Assembly: GCA_000469685.2 (NCBI GenBank)
Contig: LS997563.1
Span: 11,904,440 to 11,968,439, forward strand
Length of the DNA stretch: 64,000 bases
Reading direction: 5' to 3'
From: Haemonchus contortus
Taxonomy: Eukaryota; Nematoda; Chromadorea; Rhabditida; Trichostrongylidae
Shown here: one piece after another, positions 1 through 15,789 of the stretch
Position numbering within the stretch: position 1 is the first letter of the stretch
Layout of the letters: each line of letters opens with the position of its first letter
Notes under the pieces: generated by a model
Told to the model about the DNA's origin: nothing
The model's input: only the letters and a program-made list of their open reading frames with translations
Database searches by the model: none
Program-made: the position numbers and the translations under genes

Positions 1-756
1 ATGCTCCGAAATTAGAAACTTTTGGTTACCCACCAAAGCATTCGAAATCAATAATTTATTAGGCCCACGGTGCAACGACAATCTCAAAATACTGTAAATG
101 AACAGCAACAAAATTAAGAAAACCATTAGCGCAAACTTGTTCGAGGCACGTAGGTGGCGTAGCATTCAACCTTGTGGGTGTGGTGCGTTAGGAACGAAAT
201 GGTCGCGTCGCGGTGAGAGGGGCGTCGCGCGCGAAGGAATGTAGCAGGATGCAGCAGTAGGTAAGAAATACAAGAACAGAAGTTTTAATAGTAGAATTAT
301 GCATAAAATAATGATCGCATATCGATTGAGCTGTATGAAGAACGCTAGAGCTGTAATAACGGTGAATGATTGGTCCGCGACAGCCGCGTGCGGCAAATCG
401 ATTACCCAAAAACGTTCCCAACGCCCTTCTCCCGAACCTTGTTGATCCGTACCAATCGAATCGACAAGGAGGGCAAAGTGGCTTTTCATGCTGCCGTAGT
501 ATCGTCGCTCGCGTTGTGGACCGCTTGCTCCATATTCTGATCTTTTTTCCAACCTTATTTTCCAGTCTTTCAATCCGTCCAGTCAATTTTTCCAATCCAA
601 TGAGGCGCGTGTCTCCTGATTTCCCACTCCGGATCTCATCATAGACATCCCTCTCGACCACTTCAACTTTCGCCTGACCGGAACTTTGATTTTAATTTCC
701 ATATTCTGAAGTTTCATCCTGGTCGTCGTTGGTAGAGCGTACACTGAGCAATTGAA
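1..756. other. No supported gene; flank of an LTR copy
   Basis: Open frames run on the - strand (661-188 and 573-166), directly downstream of the LTR-like repeat at 757-1062 when read on the - strand. The 661-188 frame starts with a charged, leucine-rich stretch that could be leftover element coding sequence. It has no recognisable gag, protease or polymerase motif and changes frame without a splice signal, so I do not call a gene. Confidence 0.4.
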
Positions 757-1062
757 TGTTCATCCATACTGCATAGAGGTTATATAGAGGTCACCATCAC
801 TGTGTTAACACGTACGGTCACTGTCTGACACGTATCGGTGGCTGTCTTGACATGTATCGGTGGCTCACTTTCCACGTTGAAACATGTCCTCTTCATCCCA
901 TACCATCTGTGTACCTATTTCAACATGTCACTATTGGAATGGACAAATTATTAATCTAAATGAATATTAGACAACACAATAACACTAAACAATTAGGTAA
1001 AAGAATGCTTCTTATTCATGATGCTCCCTCCTTTCTCATTATCTATGGTCACATCTGTGACA
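757..1062 (-). repeat. LTR-like repeat, copy 1
   Basis: This 306-bp block is repeated at 4127-4452 in the same orientation with roughly 85% similarity by eye. On the - strand both copies begin TGTCACAGA and end in ...CA, the TG...CA boundary typical of LTRs. Copy 2 carries about 20 extra bases near its middle. The two copies lie 3.1 kb apart. I see no shared 5-bp target duplication, so they may be the two LTRs of one damaged element or two separate insertions. Confidence 0.55.
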
Positions 1063-1375
1063 CCCCCCCCCCTCTCCCCGAACTTGGTATTGGCTAGTCA
1101 GATGGCACGAGGGGTCCGTAATATTCCTTGAAAATTTCCAGCTCGTTTTCGATTTCTTGAACTTATTCGTAGCATTCAAAGTACTTTACTATGCTTCTCC
1201 GACACGCAGCACATGCACCGTCCTACTTCGTTTTGACATTGCTCTAGGTTGCGTCGACTATCTAAACATAGTTTGCATCGCGCTCGCTTCATTCGGGATT
1301 CTGCGCTGACATATGTAGGACAGCTATCTGAATAATGTCTTCCTTTCGAGAGGAACAAAACAAGTATCACGTTTG

Positions 1376-2543
1376 AGTGATGATGTCGGACAAACACAGA
1401 GGATGGAATGCTTTATTCGAAAGGGTAGCACCCTTTTTACATACCTCTATCTCTATAATGCCTATCCTCTGATCCCTCTTCATTCCCTTCCCTCAGACGT
1501 TCATTCACACCCTCACACCTCCCCTAGTGACCCTACGGTCATTCAGGGTACTACGCGTTATTCCTCGGGGTGAGGAGGTTCAACCGTATGCTTACCTCCT
1601 CCTCACCCCTCAATGTTTCTGAACACCATAATACCAACATTATTGCAACATCTTTATTATCAACATCCTCCTTACCGGGGTTTTCAAGGCTCATTACGCA
1701 AGCCCTCGCGGGCCGAATTCGGGCTCCTTCGCCTTACTGATCAGCTGCGGCTTCGTCTTGCCGGGCCACTGTGGCTCCTTGATCTTCGCCGTCGGCTGGG
1801 GCGACTACCAGATCCCGAACGGCTCCTCGCACGTTCTTCGCCCTCTATCTTGTGGAGGTCCTTCCTTCAAATGTGGGGCATTTTCTCCAACTCGCTCAAA
1901 CGCGTCCGCTTGTTCCAGCGCCTTTGATGTCAGTTCCACTTTTTCCAGCAAACGCTTTCTTGTCTCTACTGAGAGCAAACCTCCAATGAAAACCATTGTG
2001 ACTACTGCATCTCTGTGATTCTTGATTGCTTCAAAACTGCAACTATTTGCTGCCTTCTGCAGCTCCGCATAATACTCATGCAAAGCTTGCCCTGGATTCT
2101 GGACCTTCGACATAAGGCCGAAACGCTCTGCCAATATCAGCTTCTTCGGCTGATAATGGCGTTCCATGGCCTGTCTCAGGTCCTTAAGTTCCACATCCTC
2201 CAGCTCACGGCCCTGCAGGAGTGACTCCAGCAACTCATAAATTGGGTTGCCCACCTCCTGCAGGAAAATGAGCCGCTGATCCATCACTTCTGTCACATTC
2301 CTCAGAACGAGGAAGTTGTTGAAGAGCTTCCACAAGGTCCTCCATGACATTCCCGGGACATGAGGTCCCGGGGATCGCACCCGGTATATTTCCACACCAG
2401 GATCGACAGCCATGGGCTTCCCGGTGTTACCTGCTTCTCCTTCGAGAGGGTTGCACCCTTTATACATACACACTCTCTCTATAATGCCTAGCCTCTGATC
2501 TCTCTTCATTCTCTTCTCTCAGACGTTCATTCACACCCTCACA
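1376..2543 (-). mobile_element. Small gag-only LTR retroelement (Ty3/gypsy-like)
   Basis: A 1.17-kb element is bounded by direct repeats (about 1376-1517 and 2440-2543) and by the 5-bp direct duplication GTTTG (1371-1375 and 2544-2548). On the - strand each repeat starts TGTGAGGGTGTGAATGAACG. The downstream copy is preceded by a purine tract (AGGGGAGG) that fits a polypurine tract and contains AATAAA. The upstream copy matches only for about 103 bp and then runs into the gag region, so part of it, and probably the primer-binding site, is deleted. Only a gag-like frame lies inside; there is no protease, RT or integrase. It sits between the two LTR-like repeats at 757 and 4127, so it is probably a nested insertion. 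Confidence 0.6.
1805..2509 (-). CDS. Gag capsid-like protein of an LTR retrotransposon
   Basis: A 234-codon frame. The first ~50 codons overlap the LTR-like repeat, so the true start is probably internal, for example the Met-Ala-Val-Asp at about 2412. The middle resembles the retrotransposon Gag family (Ty3/gypsy type): a segment with ERF, then a Gln/Asn-Pro-Gly-Gln turn, EYYAELQKAANSCSFEAI, an Asp-containing helix, then FIGGLLSVETRKRLLE. Gag assembles the retroelement's cytoplasmic particle. No CCHC zinc knuckle is visible before the frame ends. It is the only coding sequence in its 1.2-kb element, so the element would depend on another element for reverse transcription. The family assignment rests on pattern recognition. 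Confidence 0.6.
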   Translation of the reverse strand: MKRDQRLGIIERVCMYKGCNPLEGEAGNTGKPMAVDPGVEIYRVRSPGPHVPGMSWRTLWKLFNNFLVLRNVTEVMDQRLIFLQEVGNPIYELLESLLQGRELEDVELKDLRQAMERHYQPKKLILAERFGLMSKVQNPGQALHEYYAELQKAANSCSFEAIKNHRDAVVTMVFIGGLLSVETRKRLLEKVELTSKALEQADAFERVGENAPHLKEGPPQDRGRRTCEEPFGIW

Positions 2544-4126
2544 GTTTGTGGTCTCATCGGATTATCCTCGCAGCTGATCGATGAACCGGAGCACTTTATA
2601 TCCCTCAACTAAGATGAAATCCATAGACTTCCGATTGAATTGCCGGCATTTTTCACTTGTTATACTAGTACTAAAAAGAAAAAAACAAAACCCAAAAAGC
2701 CACTTGGATGCTATATAATAGCTAAACCATGGAAAGTACTAGATCTCATAGTGCAGCAAAATGAACAAGGATCTGTCCGTCTGTCTTAGGAGAAATGGAC
2801 AATAAAAATGAGAGAAAGGGAAATATATGCGATAGAAACGACAGAAGACAAAAACGAGGAAGTGGTCACTGTGAATGAGAAAAAACAGAATCATTCAAAA
2901 TGGAGCCCCCCAAAACACCGCGCATTTTCTGATATTGCCCGTGGGCCTACCAAATGACCCATGGAGCACGGAATGGATAGTACCCCAAAGCCAGCAGAAA
3001 CAGCTTCCCACTGCAACCATTTCGAATTTCCAGCTCGCTTAGGGTTTGGTTTTCTGTTATCTTTCGTTCTAGCACATTTCGGTTATTTCTCAAGCACTTC
3101 TGATTTCCGTGAGACGCGCTTCTAATTCCAGCTTCTTTTGATGTACCTTGTGTTGTCATCGTCAGATAAGTAGGAATGAGTATAGATGAAGTTATCGTGA
3201 CTCATAATGTCTTCAAAATCCCAGTCTAAATCGAGAAAGTCTTCTTCGAGTTCCCCGGTGTTTCCATCTTTTAGCTTCGATTTCTGCTCTACATGCTCTG
3301 AATGCTCCGCGCACGAAAAATGCCATGTCATGTTCGCAAACGAAGTCATGTCGCAAATGTAATCTGCCAAAGTCTGGGTGGGAGCACATACAACTGTCAA
3401 CAATACATTAAGATAGATAGGAGGGTAATCGGAAATGTTGCTATTACCAATATTGACAGCAGCAAACACAGGTGTCAAGGAATCGCGCCAACAATCAGCT
3501 AGAGTGTTCCTTCACCCTTTGACTACGGTATGCGACGACAATCAGTGTAACACAACGACTTGTAGTGACTTGCAACTGCAGTGGTTTATGCTATGAAGGA
3601 CAAGGAGTCAAATTTGTCCAAATGCTGAATTTCTTAAGTTCAAAGTCGACGTTCCATCCATTGACGGTTGCAACTTCTACTATTGTGCGACCCGCATTTA
3701 GGAATCTGCCCAAGCTGAATGGTTGCTTATGCACTGGGATTAGTGCACTAGAATGCATGGTGAACACTGCTTTTCTCAATCTCAGAGATGTTTCCACTAG
3801 TACCTAGATTGGCTCTTTGTAAGGTTCAATGGGTTGCACTACAAGATTAAAGCCTCAAGTTTCAATGCTTCCAATAGCTAGGCATAAAACAAAAAGAAAA
3901 CTCGTTTCTAACTCAGGCTACTTTGATCCTGATCCTTTACTTTGATCTTTGATGATCCTATACTACAACAAATGATAGAAGTTAGCTTTCTAAAGTCGTA
4001 CCTGCTTTCTTGGTGAGGTTGCTCTGCAGTTTTGAACCGATCCAGTTGATGCTCTTCTTCTTCTTCTTCTTCAGTTCGAGCAACTTAGCCGATGCACCAC
4101 ATGCTGGGGCGGCTTGAGCGAATGAT
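2544..4126. other. Interior of LTR-flanked region, no recognised gene
   Basis: This lies between the nested gag element and the second LTR-like repeat. A 118-codon - strand frame (3478-3122) is rich in Asp and Glu near its C-terminus, with no domain I recognise and no splice signals worth trusting. The rest shows no coding signal. Confidence 0.4.
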
Positions 4127-4452
4127 TGATTATCCATACTGCATAGAGTTTATACAGAGATCACAATTCTTGTGTCAAAACGAATGATCACTGTCTTGAC
4201 ATGTATCAATGGCTGTCTTGACATGTATCGGCGGCTCACTTTCCACGTTAAAACATGTCCTCTTCATCCCATACCAGTCTGTCTACCTGTTTCCACACGT
4301 CATCAGAGAGGACTCTTCACTATTAGAATGAACGAATCATTAATCTAAATAAACAATAAAGAACATAATAACACTAAACAAAGTAGGTATAAGAATGCTT
4401 TTTATTTACGATACTCTCTCCTTTCCCATCACCTATGGTGACGTCTGTGACA
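4127..4452 (-). repeat. LTR-like repeat, copy 2
   Basis: Partner of 757-1062, in the same orientation and with the same termini (on the - strand, TGTCACAGA at one end and ...ATCA at the other). It has a ~20-bp insertion relative to copy 1 around 4305-4320. Confidence 0.55.
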
Positions 4453-6554
4453 GTCGTCCTGGTCTGCATAATTTCACTTCTTTTGGGTGTCCTGAAAGTC
4501 CAAATATGTGTTCAAAATTAGTCGAGCTCTTCTTTCTCGAATGTCACAGGGTTCCTAGACTCTTCATTCGGGGCAAGAATTCGGATACCATTGTTGGTCA
4601 AATAATGGCGTTGAGCAGCTGATCCCAATCAGTTTTTGATGTCTTGCATGCCTATTATGAAAGACGTATTTCCATTCACTTCTCAAGACGGTCACGTGTG
4701 GAAACGTCACACATCTACTATAGAAACAATAATTTTGGCATCAATTGAGTAGAGGAAGGACGAAAAGCAAAGAGTTCTTAGTTTGCATCAACAGATTAAG
4801 ATTTTTAGACCGGAGCTATCTGCTTCCAGACCTGGCCTTTGTAGAATGCGTTGGTGTTGAGGTTCAACAAGAAAGAGAATTCTAATGATTTCCTCTTCGA
4901 AAAATGCAACAGCTCTAGTATGAAATGATGAGTCAAACAGGCTGACCCTATCGTATACAAGGGTAGCCCTGGTAATGATGAAATGACCTTTTGCAGCTGC
5001 TCATTTGCGGTGCTGTCAATCTCGTCTACTTCTCTGTAGGCATACTACATAGACTTCTCTCTGCAGTTGCATTCATTATCATGACTACGACTCCGGGCTA
5101 GAAGGTGCGCATCGGAAGTGGATCTATGACCCTGGCAGAAAGTAGGTTTATTGCTAGAGGCGGACAGTGAAGAAGGATGGACTGGGATGACAACTGTAAA
5201 GAAAGAATAGACGAAAGGTGATGACGAGCTGGTAACGGGAAATCGAAGCGAGGAAGACTTGGCCTACCTTGGCGGACGTATAAGCGTGGACCATAAGTAA
5301 TTACTTTAAACGAATAATCCCAATAATACTATTATGTATATGCTTCGCATTCCACCTATGTTTATATACATATAATATGATATTCATATAACGTGAGTGA
5401 CCTCCGTGAAACACTAATGAGGTGAACTTTTGTATGACTGCTGCTATAATTTCAATTACCTGAATGGAATGGAAGGGCATCCTGTCGTAGATAAAATATG
5501 ATTTCGATACTTCGGCGAATAAGCGCTCAGAGTGAATAAAGAAGGGCGAAGCCGGTGTTCCATGTGAAAAAAAACTTGGTGTTCAATGTGAAAGGAAACC
5601 ACTAGGAAAGGACGACGGAACAACGTGTAGGAGGTGCGAAGTCGAAACGAGAATTCATGGCAATTCGGCGAGAGTGCGAAGGCATCCGCCTTCTAGCCTT
5701 CTAGAAGGTTCCACACTCTTATTTGGAACACTGTAGCGCCCAATTTGAATATTGCTCGCGTCGCGGTTTCCTTGCCGCCTCGACCATAGATGACTTCTGC
5801 TCGAGTCCGTGTCGATAGTGACGAAACCAATACGATCAATATCAACAAATACATCTGAACAAATTCTCTTTCTTGTAGTTATGTCATAAAATCAAACTTA
5901 TGAATTAATATAATCAAAAAGTCGCTATAAATTTAGATTTTCCAAAACATTCTTTTTATTTTCTCCTATCATCATTTTGCGTTCTGGTTTGGTTTACCAT
6001 TTCCATCTCCAACCGTTCAGCCTCGGCAACATTCTTAACAGGGTATCCTGTACACGATTACTGCTCCCTGAACACTTAATCAACAGAATTTTGTCAAAAT
6101 CAGTTTGCTTGGCCGACCTTCATGGGGAATGCGGTAGTCCTCCTTGACCGTGGCGGAAATTGGAATGTTATCACCCTCAAGACATGATATCAATAATTTG
6201 AATGTCACGTCTTTGCCTCTGCAAAGGTGAGGAGATCTCGCCTTAACAGAAGCAAAGACGTGAGATTTAAATTATCAGAAGACGTGACAGAGTAGAAGGC
6301 CAGAGACACCATAAAGCATAAATCATCCCGAGATTAAGGGAGAATCGATCCTAGCTCATTCAAAAAATACATTTCGAAAAAACACCGTTATGTTATGGTG
6401 CGCCCCGATCATTTATAACATGGTAAAAAGGTCATAAACTTCAATAGGAAAAAGTACTCTTTCAACATTAACCAGCGATAGATGTTTCCGCTGGTAATCT
6501 TTATAACAAGATGTCTACTAATCTTCATCGTAGTCAAAGAACCTCTATAATCAG
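4453..6554. other. Probable long intron or upstream region of the P-gp gene
   Basis: No exon recognisable as earlier P-glycoprotein sequence (NBD1, linker, or TM7 and TM8 of TMD2) was found here. A short palindromic stretch with CTTCTAG/CTAGAAG lies near 5690-5707. The base composition looks intronic or intergenic. Confidence 0.4.
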
Positions 6555-11499
<4,945 letters not shown>

Positions 11500-11564
11500 T
11501 CTACAAGTCTCTGTCTCATAGAGACAGACGACAATTTTTTAAACAATTATGCGTTGAAAATTGT

Positions 11565-11570
11565 TAAATA
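11565..11570 (+). terminator. Polyadenylation signal of the P-gp gene
   Basis: AATAAA begins 66 bases after the P-gp stop codon, a normal nematode 3'UTR length. Confidence 0.7.
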
Positions 11571-11990
11571 AATATTCGCTCATAGTTAAAGTACTGAACT
11601 TTTACTCAAAAAAAAAAAAAAAAAACAAGAGGTGGAACTATATATCCACAGCCAATGTAAAGTGCAGTGCGAAGAAAGTGATCATAGTGGATGAGCAACG
11701 TTTTACAAACATGAACATCTTTTCTTCTCGAGCGTTTATTCCATTTGAAAACTGAGACTGCCTTCCTACTCTTCCATACTTTGGTGCCAGTTTCCCAGAC
11801 TGAATTCTTACGCGGCGGAGGCCAACTTCGTTTCCTCGCATAGTATGCCGAAAGCGCTTATTTAAAGGTATTTTAGGCTATTTTCCGGAAACGTCGAGAT
11901 CGCGGGCAGTCTTACAGTAACGAACTCTGCTTTCAACGTGGCCGTACCATCGAGGGCGAGCCACTTGATCAACAAAAGGAGCTATCTTAA

Positions 11991-12441
11991 AGGCACAGTT
12001 CACGATAATTTTGAAGGTACCCCTTTTTAGTCGAAAGGATCTAGTATAGGTTGTGAATAGGTCATCGGTAGTGAAGAAAGTGGGAAAACAGAGGTTGGAC
12101 GATATTACCAAGACGAAAATAACGCGGAAGGGGTGTTCGGACGAGATTTCAGTCGTTGCAATCGCACAAAGAGCTGATTACATCACATCAAGCCAGAACT
12201 GAACAGAACTGACTTTCTCTGTCGCTTTCGTTCATGACAAGTTGTTTGAACTTCCTACGTGGGTTTCCTTGTGATTGGTGCAGCCTCTACATCGCCGGTG
12301 AAACTCGTCCGAAGATACTCACTGGACAAACTTTGGGCCTTTATAACGCCCCTTAAATCTAGGTTGTTTTTCGACTTGACAGCACCGCATATGGTATACG
12401 AGGGATATCTTATAAGCCGTTTTTTATCGTGGAATGTGCCT
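11991..12441. mobile_element. TTAA-flanked MITE, copy 1 (complete)
   Basis: A 451-bp non-coding element with terminal inverted repeats AGGCACAGTTCACGATAA (left) and TTTATCGTGGAATGTGCCT (right), flanked on both sides by TTAA (11987-11990 and 12442-12445). TTAA duplication is the mark of piggyBac-type transposition. Relatives lie at 28501-28917 (inverted) and 33580-33930 (right end missing). Confidence 0.65.
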
Positions 12442-12454
12442 TTAAACGCACACT

Positions 12455-12850
12455 GATTGTATCTCCACGAATACGGTCTATATGCGTGACATCTGGCTAT
12501 CCAGCGTAGCTTTTTCGTCTCCCTAACACCGAGGCGTGCTTCAAACTCATTGATCACTGACGCACCGCTATTCAGCGCTCACAAGTTAGTCAACTTCAGA
12601 GACAGGACTGCCGTTAGACACGATCAGTCACTCTAGGTACTTGAAGATGGACGCACGTGCAAGCACGCCCCGTTAAGTACCTTGCTCATTGAGCTACTTG
12701 GTCATATACCCGTTAGGAAATTATGACGGTGTCCGAACATTGCTTGACGATTAAGCCGAGCTTGCACCAGTCCTCAAATATGGCCTAGTCTTGACACGCG
12801 AGCATAACATCGTCAGCATAAAAAAGCATCGACGAGCTGGCTTGCATGAG
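12455..12850 (-). pseudogene. Non-LTR (RTE-like) reverse transcriptase remnant
   Basis: On the - strand the reading FYADDVMLACQD at about 12824-12789 carries the YADD catalytic motif of reverse transcriptases. It is followed by a stop and then AIFEDWCKLGL. Further down comes FKYLE (about 12647-12633) with a decayed segment resembling the conserved FKYLGS...AAW region of nematode RTE-type retrotransposons. Several in-frame stops show it is dead. It is a short 3' fragment of the original polymerase gene; the upstream endonuclease domain is absent. Confidence 0.55.
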
Positions 12851-13018
12851 TAAGCAACAAGAGCTGACTTCTGAGAACGTAGACTCGATGTTAAGATTCG
12901 CAGTGCTTATCAGTGCTCAGATTGAAGTAAAACTAGACCACTAAGGCTACCACGGCTCAGAGACCAGTTTAATGTAGTTTTAATTCTTTCGTCTAATTGA
13001 ACAAATGATTTTTTCGAA

Positions 13019-13024
13019 TTTATT
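13019..13024 (-). terminator. Polyadenylation signal of sod-1
   Basis: AATAAA on the - strand, about 133 bases past the sod-1 stop codon, in an AT-rich 3'UTR. Confidence 0.6.
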
Positions 13025-13156
13025 AAGTGACTAACTTGGTTATATATTCACCGATAAACAGAACACGTAAGAAAAATAGTTAGTTAAAAAAGTAACAAGT
13101 TATATGAAAATATCAAGTAAAGAAATGTCTCATAGATGGTGGAGTAGTCCATGTAG

Positions 13157-15601
13157 TCACTGGGGAGCAGCGGTTGCAATAACTCCGCAAGCGACACGAG
13201 CGCCAGCATTTCCTGTCTTCAGAGATTCCTCCTTCTTTTCCCCTACTCCTTTACCTGAAACAAAGCAGATCTACGGAAAGCCATTGACTCCACATCTAGA
13301 CTACAATTCCTATCAATCTAATACACCCTAGTGAAGAGGCCTGAATGAAACCTGCCAACGACAGAGGGAAGCTTTTGTAGAAAATTATATCTTACCCAAA
13401 TCATCAGTGCCAGCATGAACAACAAGAGAACGTCCCACAACAGTGTGTTCCCCATGAATCTTCACCAAATGGTCCTTGATCTCAAAGTGTGCTACACCAT
13501 CAGCTCCAGCTTCAACGTTTCCGAGGTCGCCAACATGACGAACATCATCCTGAAAATTGTCTTTCCAATCCAATGAATACACGACATTTATCTTAAGCTC
13601 ACCACAATGCCACCATTATGGATTTTCGGAGAATACTATCAAAAAGAATTGATGGTTACGAATAAAGGCGTTCCTTACGAATACACCGAATCAGAAAAAA
13701 AAACAGAGAGGAACCCCACATTACACAAACCAATCAGTAGGAACTAGTTTTGAACCGCGTATGTGATATCATCGCAATTGACTTTATCGCAACGAATGCA
13801 TGTAATCGGATCAATCCCCGAAAAATCTTGCAACGAATACCACCAATATGCCGTCGAAACATTTGAATCGATTCAACTAAAATGAAGGGAAGACTGCAAT
13901 AGCATGGTAGTTTCTTACCCTTGGCGCTAACTTAGAGAAAACCTGCGGAAAAATCACCTTGGGCCCTCCGTGAGTCTTGTTGAATGGATTGAAATGTGGC
14001 CCAGCGGATGTGCAGCCATTAGTGGAATCACCATACTGATGGACATGGAATCCGTGAAGACCCGGAGTCAAACCCTTGATTTCGCCTTTGATCACGCATG
14101 GGTCGGACTCCTTGTCCTTAAAATAAATGTATGAATACTGAACATGAAAGTGGGTAAGTTTATAAATTTACAATCGTAGTGACCTCTTTTGCTCAACCCT
14201 GTAAGACACTAACGCTTTACAAGGTTGAGTGGAATCGTATACTATTTGGACAAATGAAAACGATCAAAAGGACCAACCTGGCTAAACCACACTGTACCGG
14301 TCACTCCTGGGTCTCCTCGTAGTACAGCAACAGCACGGTTACTCATTCTTTGGGATGCGTCAACCTGAAGCTCGAAACGGATTAGAAGAGTGCAACAACG
14401 CTTTCTTTGGGTTAATCATGAAGGACATAACTACGTAAACAATCAATCTATCTATGAGAAAGATGCCATGAATATAATCACAACTAAGAGAGAGCGGAAA
14501 ACTCGTGAAACTTTGGACATAAATGACAACTGCACAAATAGCGGTGGCATCTTTAAGTGTTTACCAATCAAAGACATTCGACCACAGCCTGCAAAACATC
14601 AGGGAACAAGTCGCTCGCTAAAAACTAAAATTGGACACAAACAGAGGGTGTGGAATGAAGAAACTATAAGCCAGGAACCTGGGTATTTTGGGGTCAAAAC
14701 TGAACTGTCTTTGTAAAAACGGTAATTGTATTTTTTTCCGAAAAAACATGAAGTAGGCGAACTTATTTGATTTTTGTCGGTCTACCCACAGATTACGTCA
14801 CTACGATCCTGAACGGATGTCGAATGCGGGAGCACGTCCTTCAGAAGGGATTGATTAACGCCAAAAGACTTTGTACAATTTATCCTTTTACCCACAGGTA
14901 CGAGTTTACGCAAATCAAAGCTCTAGGCTATGACCTCTGATTACCTACAATTCATCGAAGGCCCAGTCAATAAATAGTTTATGTGACTGCCTACTGCAGT
15001 GTTTAGATTGTATGAAATGGAGAAGGGAAAAAAGCTGATAACGTTCCCCCGCAAGATACCAAACAAACTGCGATAACTCTGTCCATCTGCAATGGAAATT
15101 CATGATTAATATATGGGAGCGCTCTCCTACAATCTCACATCAAACTGCAGTTATAAGAACACAACAGCAACTCTGATTTTTGGTTGCTGACGACTGCAAT
15201 TCTTTCAACAACCAATGGCATAGCAACTGAACAACAAAACAATCATATGGGAGTGTAAACAAGTTGGAATGGAGGGAGCGACAACAGCCATGAAGGCGAT
15301 TTCACCATATTGTAAACGATGGTGGGATGGGTACTCAAATATTGGCGTGAAACAGTGTGTTGTGTGCATTGCGCAACCGCAAAGCATATTATTTTACGCC
15401 GCTTTTTCTCTTTAGAGACTTATAAGTATCTGGAAAAAGCCTGATTTCAGCAGAATAAAGATGCGAGTCAGCGATCGGTACTCTGTTGACTACTCCAACA
15501 GAAGAGCAAAATAAATGGAGGATTGCAATTTCAGAGAAATGACTGGGGAAACACACCTGAAAGAAGCTCCTCAACGCTTCCGAAACCGCATAGATGAACA
15601 T
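13157..15601 (-). CDS. sod-1: Cu/Zn superoxide dismutase, five exons with alternative N-terminus
   Basis: Converts superoxide to hydrogen peroxide and oxygen. Exons, 5' to 3': 15557-15601, 14278-14364, 13958-14116, 13396-13549, 13157-13254; all junctions keep frame and give 180 residues. Starting at the internal Met (14346, [12 protein letters not shown]) gives the standard cytosolic enzyme. All metal ligands are visible: the two His of [10 protein letters not shown], the His of GPHFNP and THGGPK, His and Asp of RHVGDLGN, and the His of [10 protein letters not shown]. The disulfide cysteines (GCTSAG and VACGV) and the active-site Arg (GNAGARVAC) are also present. It ends TAAPQ, as in nematode cytosolic SODs. 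Exon 1 encodes [15 protein letters not shown] and joins VDASQR just before MSNR. This is the same layout I recall for a longer C. elegans sod-1 isoform, so two products are likely. Intron 1 (1.2 kb) carries a SINE fragment. Confidence 0.95.
14805..14895 (+). repeat. tRNA-derived SINE, 3' fragment (sod-1 intron 1)
   Basis: Matches the 3' part of the SINE seen in full at 47586-47885: CACTACGATCCTGAACGGA, a GTCGAATGCGGGAGCACGTC block, then CAGAAGGGATTGATTAACGC and an ACTTTG...TATCCTTTT tail. Confidence 0.55.
15557..15601 (-). CDS. sod-1: sod-1 upstream exon (N-terminal extension)
   Basis: A 45-bp exon encoding 15 residues with hydrophobic and one acidic side chain, ending at a GTGTGT donor. Its phase (0) fits the next exon exactly. 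An in-frame Met 10 codons upstream (15631) would lengthen it. The extension precedes the usual cytosolic start, so it could alter targeting; it is moderately hydrophobic with few positive charges, which makes a mitochondrial signal uncertain. Confidence 0.65.
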
Positions 15602-15789
15602 ACTGGCGCTGAAAAAAGTTTTAAAGCGCATTGTGAATCCTAAAGGGATCCCATCCCGAATCGCTGTTTATATACGTACGGAAGCATTGCCACGTGTATT
15701 AACACCACGTTGTAAGTCAAGTAATCCACTGCAATCAATACATCGTACCTAGATTTTGGGTACGGTACGTATTAACATCTCAAACGAGG

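Noticed and set aside
188..661. 157-codon - strand frame next to LTR copy 1
   Set aside because: Position fits an element leader/gag start, but no domain is recognisable and a competing frame overlaps it; insufficient to call a gene.
3122..3478. 118-codon acidic - strand frame
   Set aside because: No retroelement or cellular domain recognised; inside LTR debris.
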